From positions 1-64,000 of the forward strand of contig JAHBWH010000018.1 in the NCBI GenBank assembly GCA_019637115.1: a stretch of 64,000 bases of DNA, written 5' to 3'. This document shows, piece after piece, positions 42,936-52,343 of the stretch; the first letter of the stretch is position 1, and each line of letters opens with the position of its first letter. The position numbers and the translations under genes are program-made. The notes under the pieces were generated by a model that made no database searches, had not been told where the DNA came from, and saw only the letters and a list, made by a program, of their open reading frames with translations. The stretch is from Myxococcales bacterium (GTDB taxonomy: Bacteria > Myxococcota_A > Polyangia > Polyangiales > Houyiibacteriaceae).

Positions 42936-44147
42936 ATGGACTTCGCACTCTCTCCCTCGCTCGAGGCCCTGCTCGCGCGCACGCGCGAGCTCATGGACGC
43001 GCACGTCTACCCGCTCGAGCCCGTCGTCGCCGAGAAGGGGTTCGTCGGCGCTCGCGCCGAGCTGCTCGCGGCGCGCGAGGCGTGTCGGCGCGCGGGGCTC
43101 TGGCTCCCGCAGATGCCTGAGGAGCTGGGGGGCATGGGCCTGCCCTTCCTCGAGCACGCGCACATGAGCGAGGTGCTGGGCCGCTCCTTGCTCGGCCACT
43201 ACGTCTTCAACTGCCAAGCCCCCGACGCCGGCAACATGGAGCTGCTCCTCGAGCAAGGCACGGAGGAGCAGAAGGACCGCTTCTTGAAGCCGCTCTGCGC
43301 CGGACAGATCCGCAGCTGCTTTTCCATGACGGAGCCCGACCGCGCGGGCTCGAACCCGACCTGGCTCGACACCACGGCAACGCTCGAGGACGGGATGTGG
43401 GTCATCAACGGCCGCAAATGGTTCACGACCGCGGCGGATGGCGCCGACTTCGCGATCGTGATGGCGGTCACCGAGCCCGACGCGCTCCCGCATCAACGCG
43501 CGTCGATGATCCTCGTGCCCACCTCGACCCCCGGCTTCGAGCACACGCGGCGGATCCCGATCATGGGCGAAGAGGGCTCGGGCTGGATGAGCCACTCGGA
43601 GATCACCTACCGCGACTGCCGCGTCCCGGAGGGGAACCTCCTCGGCGGCCGCGGGCAGGGCTTCTTGCTGGCGCAGCATCGCCTCGGGCCGGGCCGAATC
43701 CACCACTGCATGCGGTGGATCGGCCTGTGCGAGCGGGCGTTCGACCTGATGTGCGCGCGGGCGGCCACCCGCGAGCTCGCGCCGGGCAAGCCGCTCGGCA
43801 CGCGGCAGATGGTGCAAGACTGGATCGCGACGAGCCGCGCCGAGATCGACGCCGCGCGCCTCTACGTGCAGAAGGCCGCTTGGACGATCGACCAGAAGGG
43901 GCTCTACGCCGCGCGCACGGAGATCAGCTGCATCAAGTTCTTCGTCGCGAACGTGCTGCAGCAGGTCGTCGACCGCGCGATCCAAACGCATGGCGCGCTT
44001 GGCATCACCGAGGACACCCCGCTCAGCGCGATCTTCCGCCACGAGCGCGGCGCTCGCATCTACGACGGGCCCGACGAGGTCCACAAATACGTCGTCGCGC
44101 GGCGCGCGCTCAAGGCGCACGGGCTCGAGCTCGGCGGTGGCGGCTGA
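42936..44147 (+). CDS. Acyl-CoA dehydrogenase
   Basis: FAD-dependent acyl-CoA dehydrogenase, 403 residues, that oxidises acyl-CoA to the trans-2-enoyl form in beta-oxidation or amino-acid breakdown. Motifs: GLWLPQMPEELGGMGL, CFSMTEPDRAGSNPTWLDTTA (FAD/substrate strand), INGRKWFTTAADGADFAIVM, RVPEGNLLGGRGQGF, GTRQMVQDWIATS, IQTHGALGITEDTPL and the C-terminal IYDGPDEVHKYVVARRAL. The YDGPDEVH end resembles the ACAD10/11 branch rather than short-chain enzymes. The sigma54 activator starts 16 bases downstream and may be in the same unit. No ETF genes are nearby. Confidence 0.9.
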   Translation: MDFALSPSLEALLARTRELMDAHVYPLEPVVAEKGFVGARAELLAAREACRRAGLWLPQMPEELGGMGLPFLEHAHMSEVLGRSLLGHYVFNCQAPDAGNMELLLEQGTEEQKDRFLKPLCAGQIRSCFSMTEPDRAGSNPTWLDTTATLEDGMWVINGRKWFTTAADGADFAIVMAVTEPDALPHQRASMILVPTSTPGFEHTRRIPIMGEEGSGWMSHSEITYRDCRVPEGNLLGGRGQGFLLAQHRLGPGRIHHCMRWIGLCERAFDLMCARAATRELAPGKPLGTRQMVQDWIATSRAEIDAARLYVQKAAWTIDQKGLYAARTEISCIKFFVANVLQQVVDRAIQTHGALGITEDTPLSAIFRHERGARIYDGPDEVHKYVVARRALKAHGLELGGGG

Positions 44148-44163
44148 AGACGTGACAGGCTCC

Positions 44164-45468
44164 ATGCAGATGAGCACGCCGCTCCTCCTCCGCGCGCTCG
44201 GCACTGTCGCCGGCCCCGCGCTCGTGCTCGACGGCGACCTCCGGCTCGTCGCGTGGACCGACGGCGCCGAGGCGCTGACCGGTCCGCTCGAGGCGGGCGT
44301 CTCGACGCCGCGCTTGCTCTGCGGCGACGGGCTGGAGCGACCGGTCGCCGAAGCCCTCGCGGCCGGACGCGCGACGACGGCGACCGTGCCACGCCCGGGG
44401 CCCGATGGGCGCCTGCGCGCGCTTCGTGTCCGCGCGACCCCCCTCGGCCCGACCGAAGCCGACGGGTGGCTGCTCGTGCTCTCGGAGGCGCCCGACACGG
44501 GTGGAGAGGGCGAGGGCGCGTGCGAGCGCTGGGGGATGCTCACCCGCTCGCCCGTGATGCGCGCGCTCTTCCGCGACATCGCGAAGGTCGCGCGGCGCGA
44601 CGTCACGGTCCTCGTCCGCGGAGAGTCCGGCGCCGGCAAGGAGCTCGTCGCCCGCGCCATCCACGACGCCTCGCGCCGCGCGAGCGGCCCCTTTCGCGCG
44701 ATCAACTGCGCGGCGCTCCCTCCGACCTTGCTCGAGAGCGAGCTCTTCGGCCACGTCCGCGGCGCCTTCACGGGCGCGGTCCGCGACGCGCCGGGTCATT
44801 TCCGCGCCGCCGACGGCGGCACGCTCTTCCTCGACGAGATCGGCGAGCTCCCGCTCGAGCTCCAGGCGAAGCTCCTGCGGGTGATCCAGGAGCGCACGGT
44901 CATCCCCGTCGGTGGCCGTGACTCCGTGCCGGTCGACGTGCGCATCGTCTCCGCGACCAACCGCGCCCTGCGCGAAGAGGTCGCCCAGGGCCGCTTCCGC
45001 GCCGACCTCATGTACCGCCTGCGCGTGGTGCCGCTCTTCCTCCCGCCGCTGCGCGCCCGCCGCGAGGACGTGTCGCTCCTCACCCACCACTTCCTCGCGC
45101 AGCTCGGCGACGACGAGCGACGGATCGAGCACGTCTCGTCGGGCGCGATGGCGATGCTCGAGTCGTACGATTGGCCGGGCAACGTGCGTGAGCTGCAAAA
45201 CGTGCTCGAGCACGCCTTCGTGATGGGCGATGGGCCGGTGCTCCTCGAGTCGGATCTGCCCCCGGAGCTACGCGGCGAGGAGAGCGGCGCGCCGCGCGCC
45301 AACGTGCCGCCGCCGCAGCGCGCGGCCTCGCCCGAAGAGCAGCGCATCCGTCGCGCGCTCGAGCGCGCAGGGGGCCACCGCGGGCGCGCGGCGACGATCC
45401 TGGGCATGAGCCGCAGCACCCTCTGGCGACGGATGCGGGCGCTCGGCATCGACGAAGAGGGGTCCTGA
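44164..45468 (+). CDS. Sigma54-dependent activator with PAS-like sensor domain
   Basis: A 434-residue enhancer-binding protein. The N-terminal ~110 residues resemble a PAS fold (PALVLDGDLRLVAWTDGAEALTG, RALRVRATPLGPTEADGWLLVLSE) and may sense a small molecule. AAA+ domain: GESGAGKELVARAIH (Walker A), ESELFGHVRGAFTGAVRD with intact [19 protein letters not shown] (Walker B), MYRLRVVPLFLPPLRAR and [19 protein letters not shown] Fis-type helix-turn-helix ends it (GGHRGRAATILGMSRSTLWRRM). It follows the acyl-CoA dehydrogenase by 16 bases, so it could regulate acyl-CoA metabolism (inference). An ATG at 44170 or GTG at 44152 could also be used. Confidence 0.88.
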   Translation: MQMSTPLLLRALGTVAGPALVLDGDLRLVAWTDGAEALTGPLEAGVSTPRLLCGDGLERPVAEALAAGRATTATVPRPGPDGRLRALRVRATPLGPTEADGWLLVLSEAPDTGGEGEGACERWGMLTRSPVMRALFRDIAKVARRDVTVLVRGESGAGKELVARAIHDASRRASGPFRAINCAALPPTLLESELFGHVRGAFTGAVRDAPGHFRAADGGTLFLDEIGELPLELQAKLLRVIQERTVIPVGGRDSVPVDVRIVSATNRALREEVAQGRFRADLMYRLRVVPLFLPPLRARREDVSLLTHHFLAQLGDDERRIEHVSSGAMAMLESYDWPGNVRELQNVLEHAFVMGDGPVLLESDLPPELRGEESGAPRANVPPPQRAASPEEQRIRRALERAGGHRGRAATILGMSRSTLWRRMRALGIDEEGS

Positions 45469-45628
45469 GCACTGCCCATCGAACGCCCGACCGCCCGCTC
45501 GATCTCGCTCGATCTCCCGCTCGGTCTCCCGCTCGGTCTCGAGCCGGCCGTGGAGCGCTCACGGCCGAGGCTGCCGATCGAGGTGCCCGCCGCTGGACGC
45601 AAGGCGCCGTCGGCATCAGAGAGTGATC

Positions 45629-45814
45629 ATGCGTCGACCCTGGCTGACCATCGCGCTGCCCCTCGCGATCGCGTGTGGCGCGTCCTCGAGCGAACGCCGC
45701 GAGCCCTCGCCGGTGCCCGTGCCCATCACCGAAGCGGAGGGTAACGAGGACTGGGGCGGTCGGCCGGGCCCGCACATCAGCGATCCCGAGATGGACGACG
45801 GCTGGCAGCAATAG
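45629..45814 (+). CDS. Small putative lipoprotein
   Basis: A 61-residue product with a short hydrophobic signal and lipobox (LTIALPLAIACGAS), then a polar tail with no recognisable domain (EDWGGRPGPHISDPEMDDGWQQ). Size and composition suit a small envelope lipoprotein. It ends 22 bases before the likely alanine racemase start on the same strand. Short-repeat DNA (CTCGGTCTCC) lies just upstream at 45500-45540. Confidence 0.5.
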   Translation: MRRPWLTIALPLAIACGASSSERREPSPVPVPITEAEGNEDWGGRPGPHISDPEMDDGWQQ

Positions 45815-45836
45815 CGCGCGGGCGCTACCGCTCGGC

Positions 45837-46988
45837 GTGATCCACGCGCCCACGATCTCCGGAGCCACCGCGCGGCCGACCGCGCTCGAGGTCGACCTCG
45901 GGCAGCTCGCGGCGAACTATGCGGCCATCGCGGCGCACGTAGGGCCCGACGTGAAGGTGATGCCGATCCTCAAGGCCAACGCCTACGGGCACGGCCTCGT
46001 GGAGGTCGGCCGGCTGCTCGATGGACTCGGCGCGCCGATGGTAGGCGTCGCCTACCTCGAGGAGGGGTTGCGCCTCCGCGAAGAGGGCGTCCGGTCGCCG
46101 ATCCTCGTGCTGGGCGGCATCGTCGGCGAGCAGATCCCCGACTTCCTCGATCACGATCTCACGCTGACCGCGTCCTCGATCGACAAGCTGCGCGCCATCG
46201 AGGATTGCGCGTCGGTCATGGGGAAGCGCGCCAAGGTACACCTCAAGATCGACACCGGCATGGAGCGAATCGGCGTGCATTGGCATGGCGCCGAGCGCCT
46301 GCTCGAGGCCTCGCTCGCGTGCACGCACGTGGACGTGGACGGGATCTTCACCCACTTCGCGAACGCCGACGAGGCCGACCTCTCGCACGCGCGTCTGCAG
46401 CTCGAGCGCTTCGAGGAGGTCTGCCGCTTCTACGAGCGCCGGTCCTTGCCGACGCCCCTGCGGCACGCGGCAAACAGCGGGGCGACCCTCCAGCTCCCCG
46501 AGAGCCACCTGGACCTCGTGCGTCCGGGGATCCTCTTCTACGGCGCCTCCCCCGCGCCCTGCGTCGCGAAGACGATCCCCGTGCGCGGGGCGCTCCGCTG
46601 GGTCACGCGCGTCGTGTACTTCAAGGTCGTCGCCGCCGGCAGCCCCGTCAGCTACGGCTCGACGTGGTCACCGACGACGCAGACGCGGGTCGTCACGTTG
46701 CCCGTGGGTTACGGTGACGGATACCCACGCGCGCTCTCGAACCGCGCCGAGGTCCTCCTGCGTGGCGCGCGTCATCCCGTCGTCGGGCGCGTCTGCATGG
46801 ACCAGCTAATGGTCGATCTCGGCCCGGCAGGCACCGGCTACAACGGCGACGAGGTCGTGCTGCTGGGGCGCCAAGGGGATCTGGAGATCACGGTCGAAGA
46901 GCTCGCCGCGTGGGCGGGGACGATCCCCCACGAGATCCTGGTCGCGATCAACACGCGCGTGCCGCGGGTCTATCGGGGTCACGAGTAG
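45837..46988 (+). CDS. alr: Alanine racemase
   Basis: PLP-dependent enzyme that interconverts L- and D-alanine, supplying D-Ala for peptidoglycan. At 383 residues the length is normal. The PLP-binding Lys lies in MPILKANAYGHG. Other marks: HLKIDTGMERIGVH, IFTHFANADEAD, RHAANSGATLQLPE, RPGILFYGASP, the catalytic Tyr in SYGSTW, VVTLPVGYGDGYPRAL and GRVCMDQLMVDLG. The start is a GTG at 45837 (VIHAPTISGATARP); longer in-frame forms would overlap the small lipoprotein. A strong hairpin after the stop ends the transcript. Confidence 0.92.
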   Translation: MIHAPTISGATARPTALEVDLGQLAANYAAIAAHVGPDVKVMPILKANAYGHGLVEVGRLLDGLGAPMVGVAYLEEGLRLREEGVRSPILVLGGIVGEQIPDFLDHDLTLTASSIDKLRAIEDCASVMGKRAKVHLKIDTGMERIGVHWHGAERLLEASLACTHVDVDGIFTHFANADEADLSHARLQLERFEEVCRFYERRSLPTPLRHAANSGATLQLPESHLDLVRPGILFYGASPAPCVAKTIPVRGALRWVTRVVYFKVVAAGSPVSYGSTWSPTTQTRVVTLPVGYGDGYPRALSNRAEVLLRGARHPVVGRVCMDQLMVDLGPAGTGYNGDEVVLLGRQGDLEITVEELAAWAGTIPHEILVAINTRVPRVYRGHE

Positions 46989-47002
46989 GCGCGGAGCCAA
47001 AA

Positions 47003-47039
47003 AGGCCGAAGGCCCCCGCGTGGCGGGGGCCTTCGGCCT
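47003..47039 (-). terminator. Intrinsic terminator between alr and the Cys-repeat gene
   Basis: Perfect 17-bp stem with a 3-base loop. Read on the minus strand it is followed by TTTTT, so it is a canonical terminator for the gene at 47055-50953, whose stop lies 16 bases before it. It may also stop alr transcripts from the other side. Confidence 0.88.
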
Positions 47040-47054
47040 CGTCGAGGTCTCAGC

Positions 47055-50000
47055 TCATCGGCGGCGACGGATCGCGACCATCACGAGGCCCATGAGGAGC
47101 GCCATCGGCGCTGGCGTCGGCCCACCGGCCGAGCAGCCCCCGCCGCCGCGGATCGTCCCGGGCTCGGGCTCGGGCACGGGCTCGACGTAGACGCAGATCG
47201 GGCAGTGCCCGCCGCAGTCGATGCCGGTCTCGGCCCCGTTCTGGACGCCGTCGTTGCAGCTCGCCGCCACGCACACCCCCGCCGCGCACACCCCGCTCGC
47301 GCAATCCGCGCTGGCGAGGCAGCTCGCGCCGGCCGCGCAGGCGCCGCACGGGCCACCGCAGTCGACGTCGGTCTCGGCGCCGTTCTGCACGCCGTCGGCG
47401 CAGCTCGTCGCGAGACAGACGCCGTCCGTGCACACCCGGCTCGCGCAGTCCATGCGCGACTCACAGCGCGCCCCGTCGACGCAGGCGCCGCAGGGGCCCC
47501 CGCAGTCGACGTCGGACTCGCCGCCGTTTCGGACGCCGTCGTGGCAGCTCGCTGCCGCGCAGACGCCGCTCGCGCAGATGCCGCTCGTGCAATCGCTCGC
47601 CGTCACGCACGCCTGGCTCGCTCCGCACGCGCGGCACGCCCCGCCGCAGTCGACGTCGGACTCGCCGCCGTTCTGCACGCCGTCCGCGCACGTGGCCGCG
47701 GCGCAGGCACCCTCGAGGCAGACCCCGCTCGCGCAGTCGCCCGGGAAGCCACACGCCGCCGCGTCCGCGCAGGGCGCGCACGCCCCGCCGCAGTCGACGT
47801 CGGACTCCATGCCGTTGCGCACGCCGTCCTCGCAGGTCGCCGCGGCGCACACGCCCTCACCGCACACGCCGCTCGCGCAATCGGCCGGGCCGACGCAGTC
47901 GCGACCGTCGGTGCACGCGGCGCACGCGCCGCCGCAGTCCACGTCCGTCTCGGTGCCGTTGAGGACGCCGTCCTCACACGTCGCCGCCAGGCAGAGCCCA
48001 TCGGCGCAGACGCTCGATCCGCAGTCGCTCGCCGCAGCGCACGCCCGACCGTCCGCGCAGGACGCGCACGCGCCGCCGCAGTCCACGTCGGTCTCCGAGC
48101 CGTTGCGCACCCCGTCGTCGCAGGCCGGCGCGAGGCAGAAGCCGTCGTCGCAGACGCCGCTCGCGCAGTCGAGGCTCGCGCCACACGCGGCACCGGCCTC
48201 GCACGACGCGCACTCCGGTCCGCCGCAGTCCACGTCCGTCTCGGACCCGTTGGCGACGCCGTCGTCGCATTGGGCAGAGAGGCAGCGATCGGCGACGCAG
48301 ACGAGGCTCGCGCAGTCCCCCGCCTCAGCGCAGAGCGCGCCGTTGGCGCAGGGCGCGCACGGTCCGCCGCAGTCGACGTCCGTCTCGCTCCCGTTGCGCA
48401 CCCCGTCGTCGCACGTCGGGACGGCGCAGAGGAGCGCCTTGCAGACGCCGCTCGCGCAATCCGCCGCCGCGTTGCAGGCCTCTCCGTCCGCGCAGCCCGC
48501 GCACCCGCCGCCGCAGTCCACGCCCGCCTCGAGGCCGTTCTGCACGCCATCGGTGCAGGTCGGGATCTGGCAGACCCCGCCCGCGCAGACGTGGCTCGCG
48601 CAATCACCCGCAACCGCGCAGAGGTCGCCGTCGACGCACGGCCCGCAGGCACCACCGCAGTCTACGTCCGTCTCGCTCCCGTTGCGGACGCCGTCCGTGC
48701 ACATCGGCGTCGCGCACGCGCCGCCCGCGCAGACCTGGCTCGCGCAGTCGTTCGCGAGCGCGCACTGCCCGCCGTCCGCGCACGCCCCGCAGGCACCGCC
48801 GCAGTCGACGTCCGTCTCGCTCCCGTTGCGCACGCCGTCCGTGCACGTCGGCGCCTGGCAGACCGAGCCGAAGCACACACCGCTCGTGCACTCGGCCGCG
48901 AGGTTGCAAGCCCCGCCGACGCCGCAAGGCCCACAGGCACCGCCGCAGTCGACGTCGGTCTCGCTCCCGTTGCGGACGCCGTCCATGCACGTCGGCGTCT
49001 GACAGAGGCCGTCTTGGCAGACGAGGCTCGCGCAGTCGGGGGCGCCGCCGCAGAGCGCGCCCGCAGCGCAGGGACCACAGGCCCCGCCGCAGTCGACGTC
49101 CGTCTCCGCGCCGTTGCGGACGCCGTCGACGCAGCTCGGGACGGCGCAGAGGCCCCCAGCGCAGACGAAGCTCGCGCAGTCGAGCGCCGCGCCACAGGTC
49201 GCGCCCGCCGCGCACGGACCACACGCGCCGCCGCAGTCGACGTCCGTCTCCGCGCCGTTGCGCACGCCGTCGTCGCAACGCGGCGCCGCGCAGGCTCCGC
49301 TCGCGCACACGCCGCTGCCACAGTCGGTGGCGATCACACAGACCGAGCCGTCGGCGCACGGTCCGCACGCCCCGCCGCAGTCGACGTCCGTCTCGCTCCC
49401 GTTGCGGACGCGGTCATCGCACGCGGCGACCTGGCAGACGCCCCCGGCGCAGACGGCGCTCGCGCAGTCCGCCCCCACGCCGCACGCGAGCCCGTCCGCG
49501 CACGGACCGCAGCTCCCGCCGCAGTCCGTGGAGGTCTCGTCGCCGTTGCGGACGCCGTCGTCGCAGCGGGGCGCCCGGCAGAGGCCGCCCTCGCAGACGC
49601 CGCTCGCGCATCCGGCCGCGGACGCGCAGCCCTCGCCGTCGAGGCACGCGCCGCCGCAGGATCCGCCGCAGTCGACGCCGAGCTCGGTCCCGTTGCGGAC
49701 CCCGTCGTCGCAGGTGGGCAGCGCGCAGACACCCGCCGCGCAGACGCCGCTCGCGCACTCCGCCCCGGACGTGCAGGGCCGACACACGCCGGCGTCGCAG
49801 AGCCGGCTCACGCAATCGTTGTCGACCAGGCACTCGTCCGCGTCGGGGCAGGCGCCGCAGAAGAGTCCGCCGCAGTCGACGTCGGTCTCGGCGCCGTTCT
49901 TGATGCCATCGAAGCAGTTCGGCAGAGCCGCGAGCGCGTCTGTGATCGCGGCGGCCGAGAGCACGTAGGCGTAGTCGAACGCGACGGTCTCGCCGGGGGC

Positions 50001-50953
50001 GATCGAGGGGACGTGGAAGGCGATGAAGATGGCTTCGTCGGCGGTCCGCGTCGCGCCGACGGCTTGGTGGAAGCCCGTCCCGAGGAAGGCGTCGCGCGCG
50101 CTGCGGTTCGAGAAGCCGCCGTGGCCGACGCGCGCCCGCGGGTCGGCGCTCACGAGGCCGAGCGAGGTGCCCGTTTGCTGGGCGGTCACGTAGGCGACCG
50201 TCGAGGTGCCGAGCGGCTCACGCTGGCTGACGATGGTGTTCGTCGTGACGAACCCGAGCCCGCGCGTCTGGTTGTTGTCGGGGTCGACGTTTCGGAGGTA
50301 GTAGACATCGCTCATCACGGCGTCGGAGGTGTTCGTCATCTCGACGTGGATGAGCATCCAGAGCGCGTCGTTGCCGACGAGCACCGTCTGCGCGACGTCG
50401 AGCCCGGGCTTGGACCCGATCCAACGGGCGAGGGCGCCGCCACGGTTCCCCGTGCGCCCGACGCCGGTCGCGAGGCACTCGGGCGCCTCGAGCGTGCCCG
50501 GGAGGTTCGTCGTACCGGTGCGGTTGTTGTTGTAGTTGACGCCGCCGACCGAGACGCCCCAACCCTCCTCGGGGGAGCCCGGCAGGAAGAAGTCGCCGTC
50601 GTAGACGGCCCAGCCGTTGTCCTGAGGGTTGGCGACGAAGCCGAGCGCCTGACCCCACCCCCCGAGCGCGGGTGATACCCCGCGGGGGCGCCAGCGTCCG
50701 AGCCGAACGCGCCGTTGTGGAAGAGGCCCATCTCCGCGAGCTGGGTGCGCGCGAAAGAGTCCGCGCCGACCAGCGACGCCTCGCAGAACGAGCGGCAGCC
50801 CGCGCCGTCGACCGACGCGCCGGCCGCCGTCCCTGGACATTCGTCGACTGCGTCGGGCACGCCGTCCCCATCGGCGTCTTGCGCCGCCGCGGGGAGCGCG
50901 AGCCCGAGCACCCCGAGACAACAGAGCCACCACACGCGCTTTCGATCCTTCAT
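47055..50953 (-). CDS. Giant Cys-repeat surface protein with MYXO-CTERM-like anchor (apparent frameshift)
   Basis: About 1300 residues. A GGAGG ribosome site precedes the ATG at 50953; the signal peptide (VWWLCCLGVLGLALPAAAQ) is followed by a type-3 calcium-like motif (DADGDGVPDAVDECPG). Then comes a beta-rich domain (~residues 100-340: LGFVANPQDNGWAVYDGDF, ALWMLIHVEMTNTSDAVMSD, YVTAQQTGTSLGLVSADP). Nineteen repeats of ~48 residues follow, each like CxDGVRNGxETDVDCGGxC. The end is GGGGCSAGG, a hydrophobic stretch and RRRR, a MYXO-CTERM-like sorting signal that would be anchored after cleavage near Cys. The N-terminal frame and the rest do not match: a shift is needed near 50655-50685, in a G run. 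Sequencing error and real frameshift are both possible. Confidence 0.75.
47185..49918 (-). repeat. Nineteen ~144-bp Cys-rich repeats
   Basis: Coding tandem repeats of ~48 residues with pattern CxDGVRNGxETDVDCGGxCGxCxxGxxC...DCxSxVCxxGxC. The first and last are atypical; the middle ones are most alike (several differ only at a few sites). Eight Cys per unit are nearly invariant. This is a protein repeat, not a CRISPR array. Confidence 0.9.
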
Positions 50954-51323
50954 CGTCGCCTCCTTGGCTGTCCGGCGCGCGCACGAGTGCCGTCGCACGT
51001 GTCGACGGCACACGCGCAAAGACCCTCAGGGGCGCAAAGGGCGCGCCGGCTCCCTGCCAACGCGGGCCGCCACCGCCACGGCTCCGGCCACCCCTCGCCT
51101 GAGCAACGCCCGTGCCACGTCCGTTGTCGGCGGATCATTGCATCAAAACCCGCTTCGATCGGCCGTTCCACCACTCGGAGGTCACGAGCTCCGATCGTCG
51201 GATCCACCACCCGGAGGTCGCGTCACCCACTCTCGCTTCCGACGAGCGGTGCACTCAGGACAGCGCTTGGTCGCGACGACTGGAGGGAGACTCTCGGTCG
51301 GACCTTGATATGCTCCGCCGCAC
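50954..51323. other. Divergent gap between Cys-repeat gene and hemE
   Basis: No gene is seen in these 370 bases. A short direct repeat, CCACCACTCGGAGGTCACG near 51170 and CCACCACCCGGAGGTCGCG near 51208, is the only structure noticed apart from the hemE promoter box. Confidence 0.5.
51309..51314 (+). promoter_or_regulatory. -10-like TATGCT before hemE
   Basis: TTGATATGCT ends 9 bases before the hemE ATG, with no Shine-Dalgarno site; the TGA before TATGCT fits an extended -10. Confidence 0.5.
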
Positions 51324-52343
51324 ATGTCCGTCTTCCTCGACGCGCTCGCGCGCAAGCCGACCCCCTACACCCCGATCTGGCTCATGCGGCAGGCCGGCCG
51401 CTATCAAGAGAGCTACCGCGCCATCCGCTCCAAGGTGAGCTTCCTCGAGCTCTGCAAGACCCCAGAGCTCGCCTGCCAGGTCACGGTCGACGCGGTCGAC
51501 CAGATCGGCGCCGACGCCGCGATCATCTTCGCCGACATCCTGCTGCTGCTCGAGCCGCTCGACGTCGGGTTCTCGTTCGAGAAGGACCACGGGCCGAAGA
51601 TCCACGAGCCCGTGCGCACACGCGCCAAGGTGGAGGCGATGAGCGAGTCGATCGATCCGATCGCGTCCCTCGGGTACGTGATGGACGCCATCCGGCTCGC
51701 GCGGCGCGCATTGAAGGTCCCGCTCATCGGCTTCGCGGCCGCCCCCTTCACCCTCGCGAGCTACGCGGTCGAGGGCGGCGGCAGCAAGACCTGGAACCAC
51801 ACCAAGGCGTTCATGGTGGGGGACGAGGGGCTGTGGCACGAGCTGATGCGCAAGATTGCGCGGGCGACGACCGCCTACCTGGATGCGCAGATCGACGCGG
51901 GCGCCCAAGCGGTGCAGCTCTTCGACAGCTGGGTCGGGATCCTCTCGCCGAGCGCCTACCGCCGCTTCGTGCTCCCCCACTCGAAGGCCATCATCGACTC
52001 GCTCGGCGCGCGCGTGCCCGTGATCCACTTCGGCACCGGGAACCCCGAGCTGTACCCGCTCATGAAGGAGGCGGGTGGCGACGTCATCGGGATCGACTGG
52101 CGTCTCGGCATCGACACCGCCTGGGATCGCCTCGGCGACGACGTCGGCATCCAGGGCAACCTCGACCCGTCCTTCCTGCTCGGCCCCCGAGAGTCGCTCT
52201 TCGCCGAGGCCAGCCGCATCCTCGCCGAGGCCGCGGGCCGACCAGGCCACATCTTCAACCTCGGGCACGGGATCATGCCCGAGGCCAGCGTCGAGGGCGC
52301 CCGCGCGCTCATCGATCACGTACACGAGGCCTCGGCGCGATGA
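51324..52343 (+). CDS. hemE: Uroporphyrinogen decarboxylase
   Basis: Converts uroporphyrinogen III to coproporphyrinogen III in heme synthesis; cytoplasmic, no cofactor. At 339 residues the length is normal. Signature TPIWLMRQAGRYQESYRAIR at the start contains the substrate-binding Arg; also IIFADILLLLEPLDVGFSFEK (catalytic Asp), GFAAAPFTLASYAVEGGGSK, QAVQLFDSWVGILSP, HFGTGNPELYPLMKEAGGDVIGIDW and FNLGHGIMPEASVE. Its stop overlaps the start of hemY (ATGA), so the two are coupled. Confidence 0.95.
   Translation: MSVFLDALARKPTPYTPIWLMRQAGRYQESYRAIRSKVSFLELCKTPELACQVTVDAVDQIGADAAIIFADILLLLEPLDVGFSFEKDHGPKIHEPVRTRAKVEAMSESIDPIASLGYVMDAIRLARRALKVPLIGFAAAPFTLASYAVEGGGSKTWNHTKAFMVGDEGLWHELMRKIARATTAYLDAQIDAGAQAVQLFDSWVGILSPSAYRRFVLPHSKAIIDSLGARVPVIHFGTGNPELYPLMKEAGGDVIGIDWRLGIDTAWDRLGDDVGIQGNLDPSFLLGPRESLFAEASRILAEAAGRPGHIFNLGHGIMPEASVEGARALIDHVHEASAR

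Noticed and set aside
47185-49918. Possible CRISPR array
   Set aside because: The 144-bp units are coding, with third-position changes and no short spacers.
47205-50675. Long open frame on the plus strand, 1156 codons, opposite the Cys-repeat protein
   Set aside because: Its translation is Ala/Arg/Val-rich without domains, and the opposite strand encodes clear repeated Cys modules; long antisense frames are common in G/C-rich repeats.
50672-52339. Upstream extension of the hemY frame through hemE
   Set aside because: It runs out of frame across hemE; the FAD motif begins right after the ATG at 52340.
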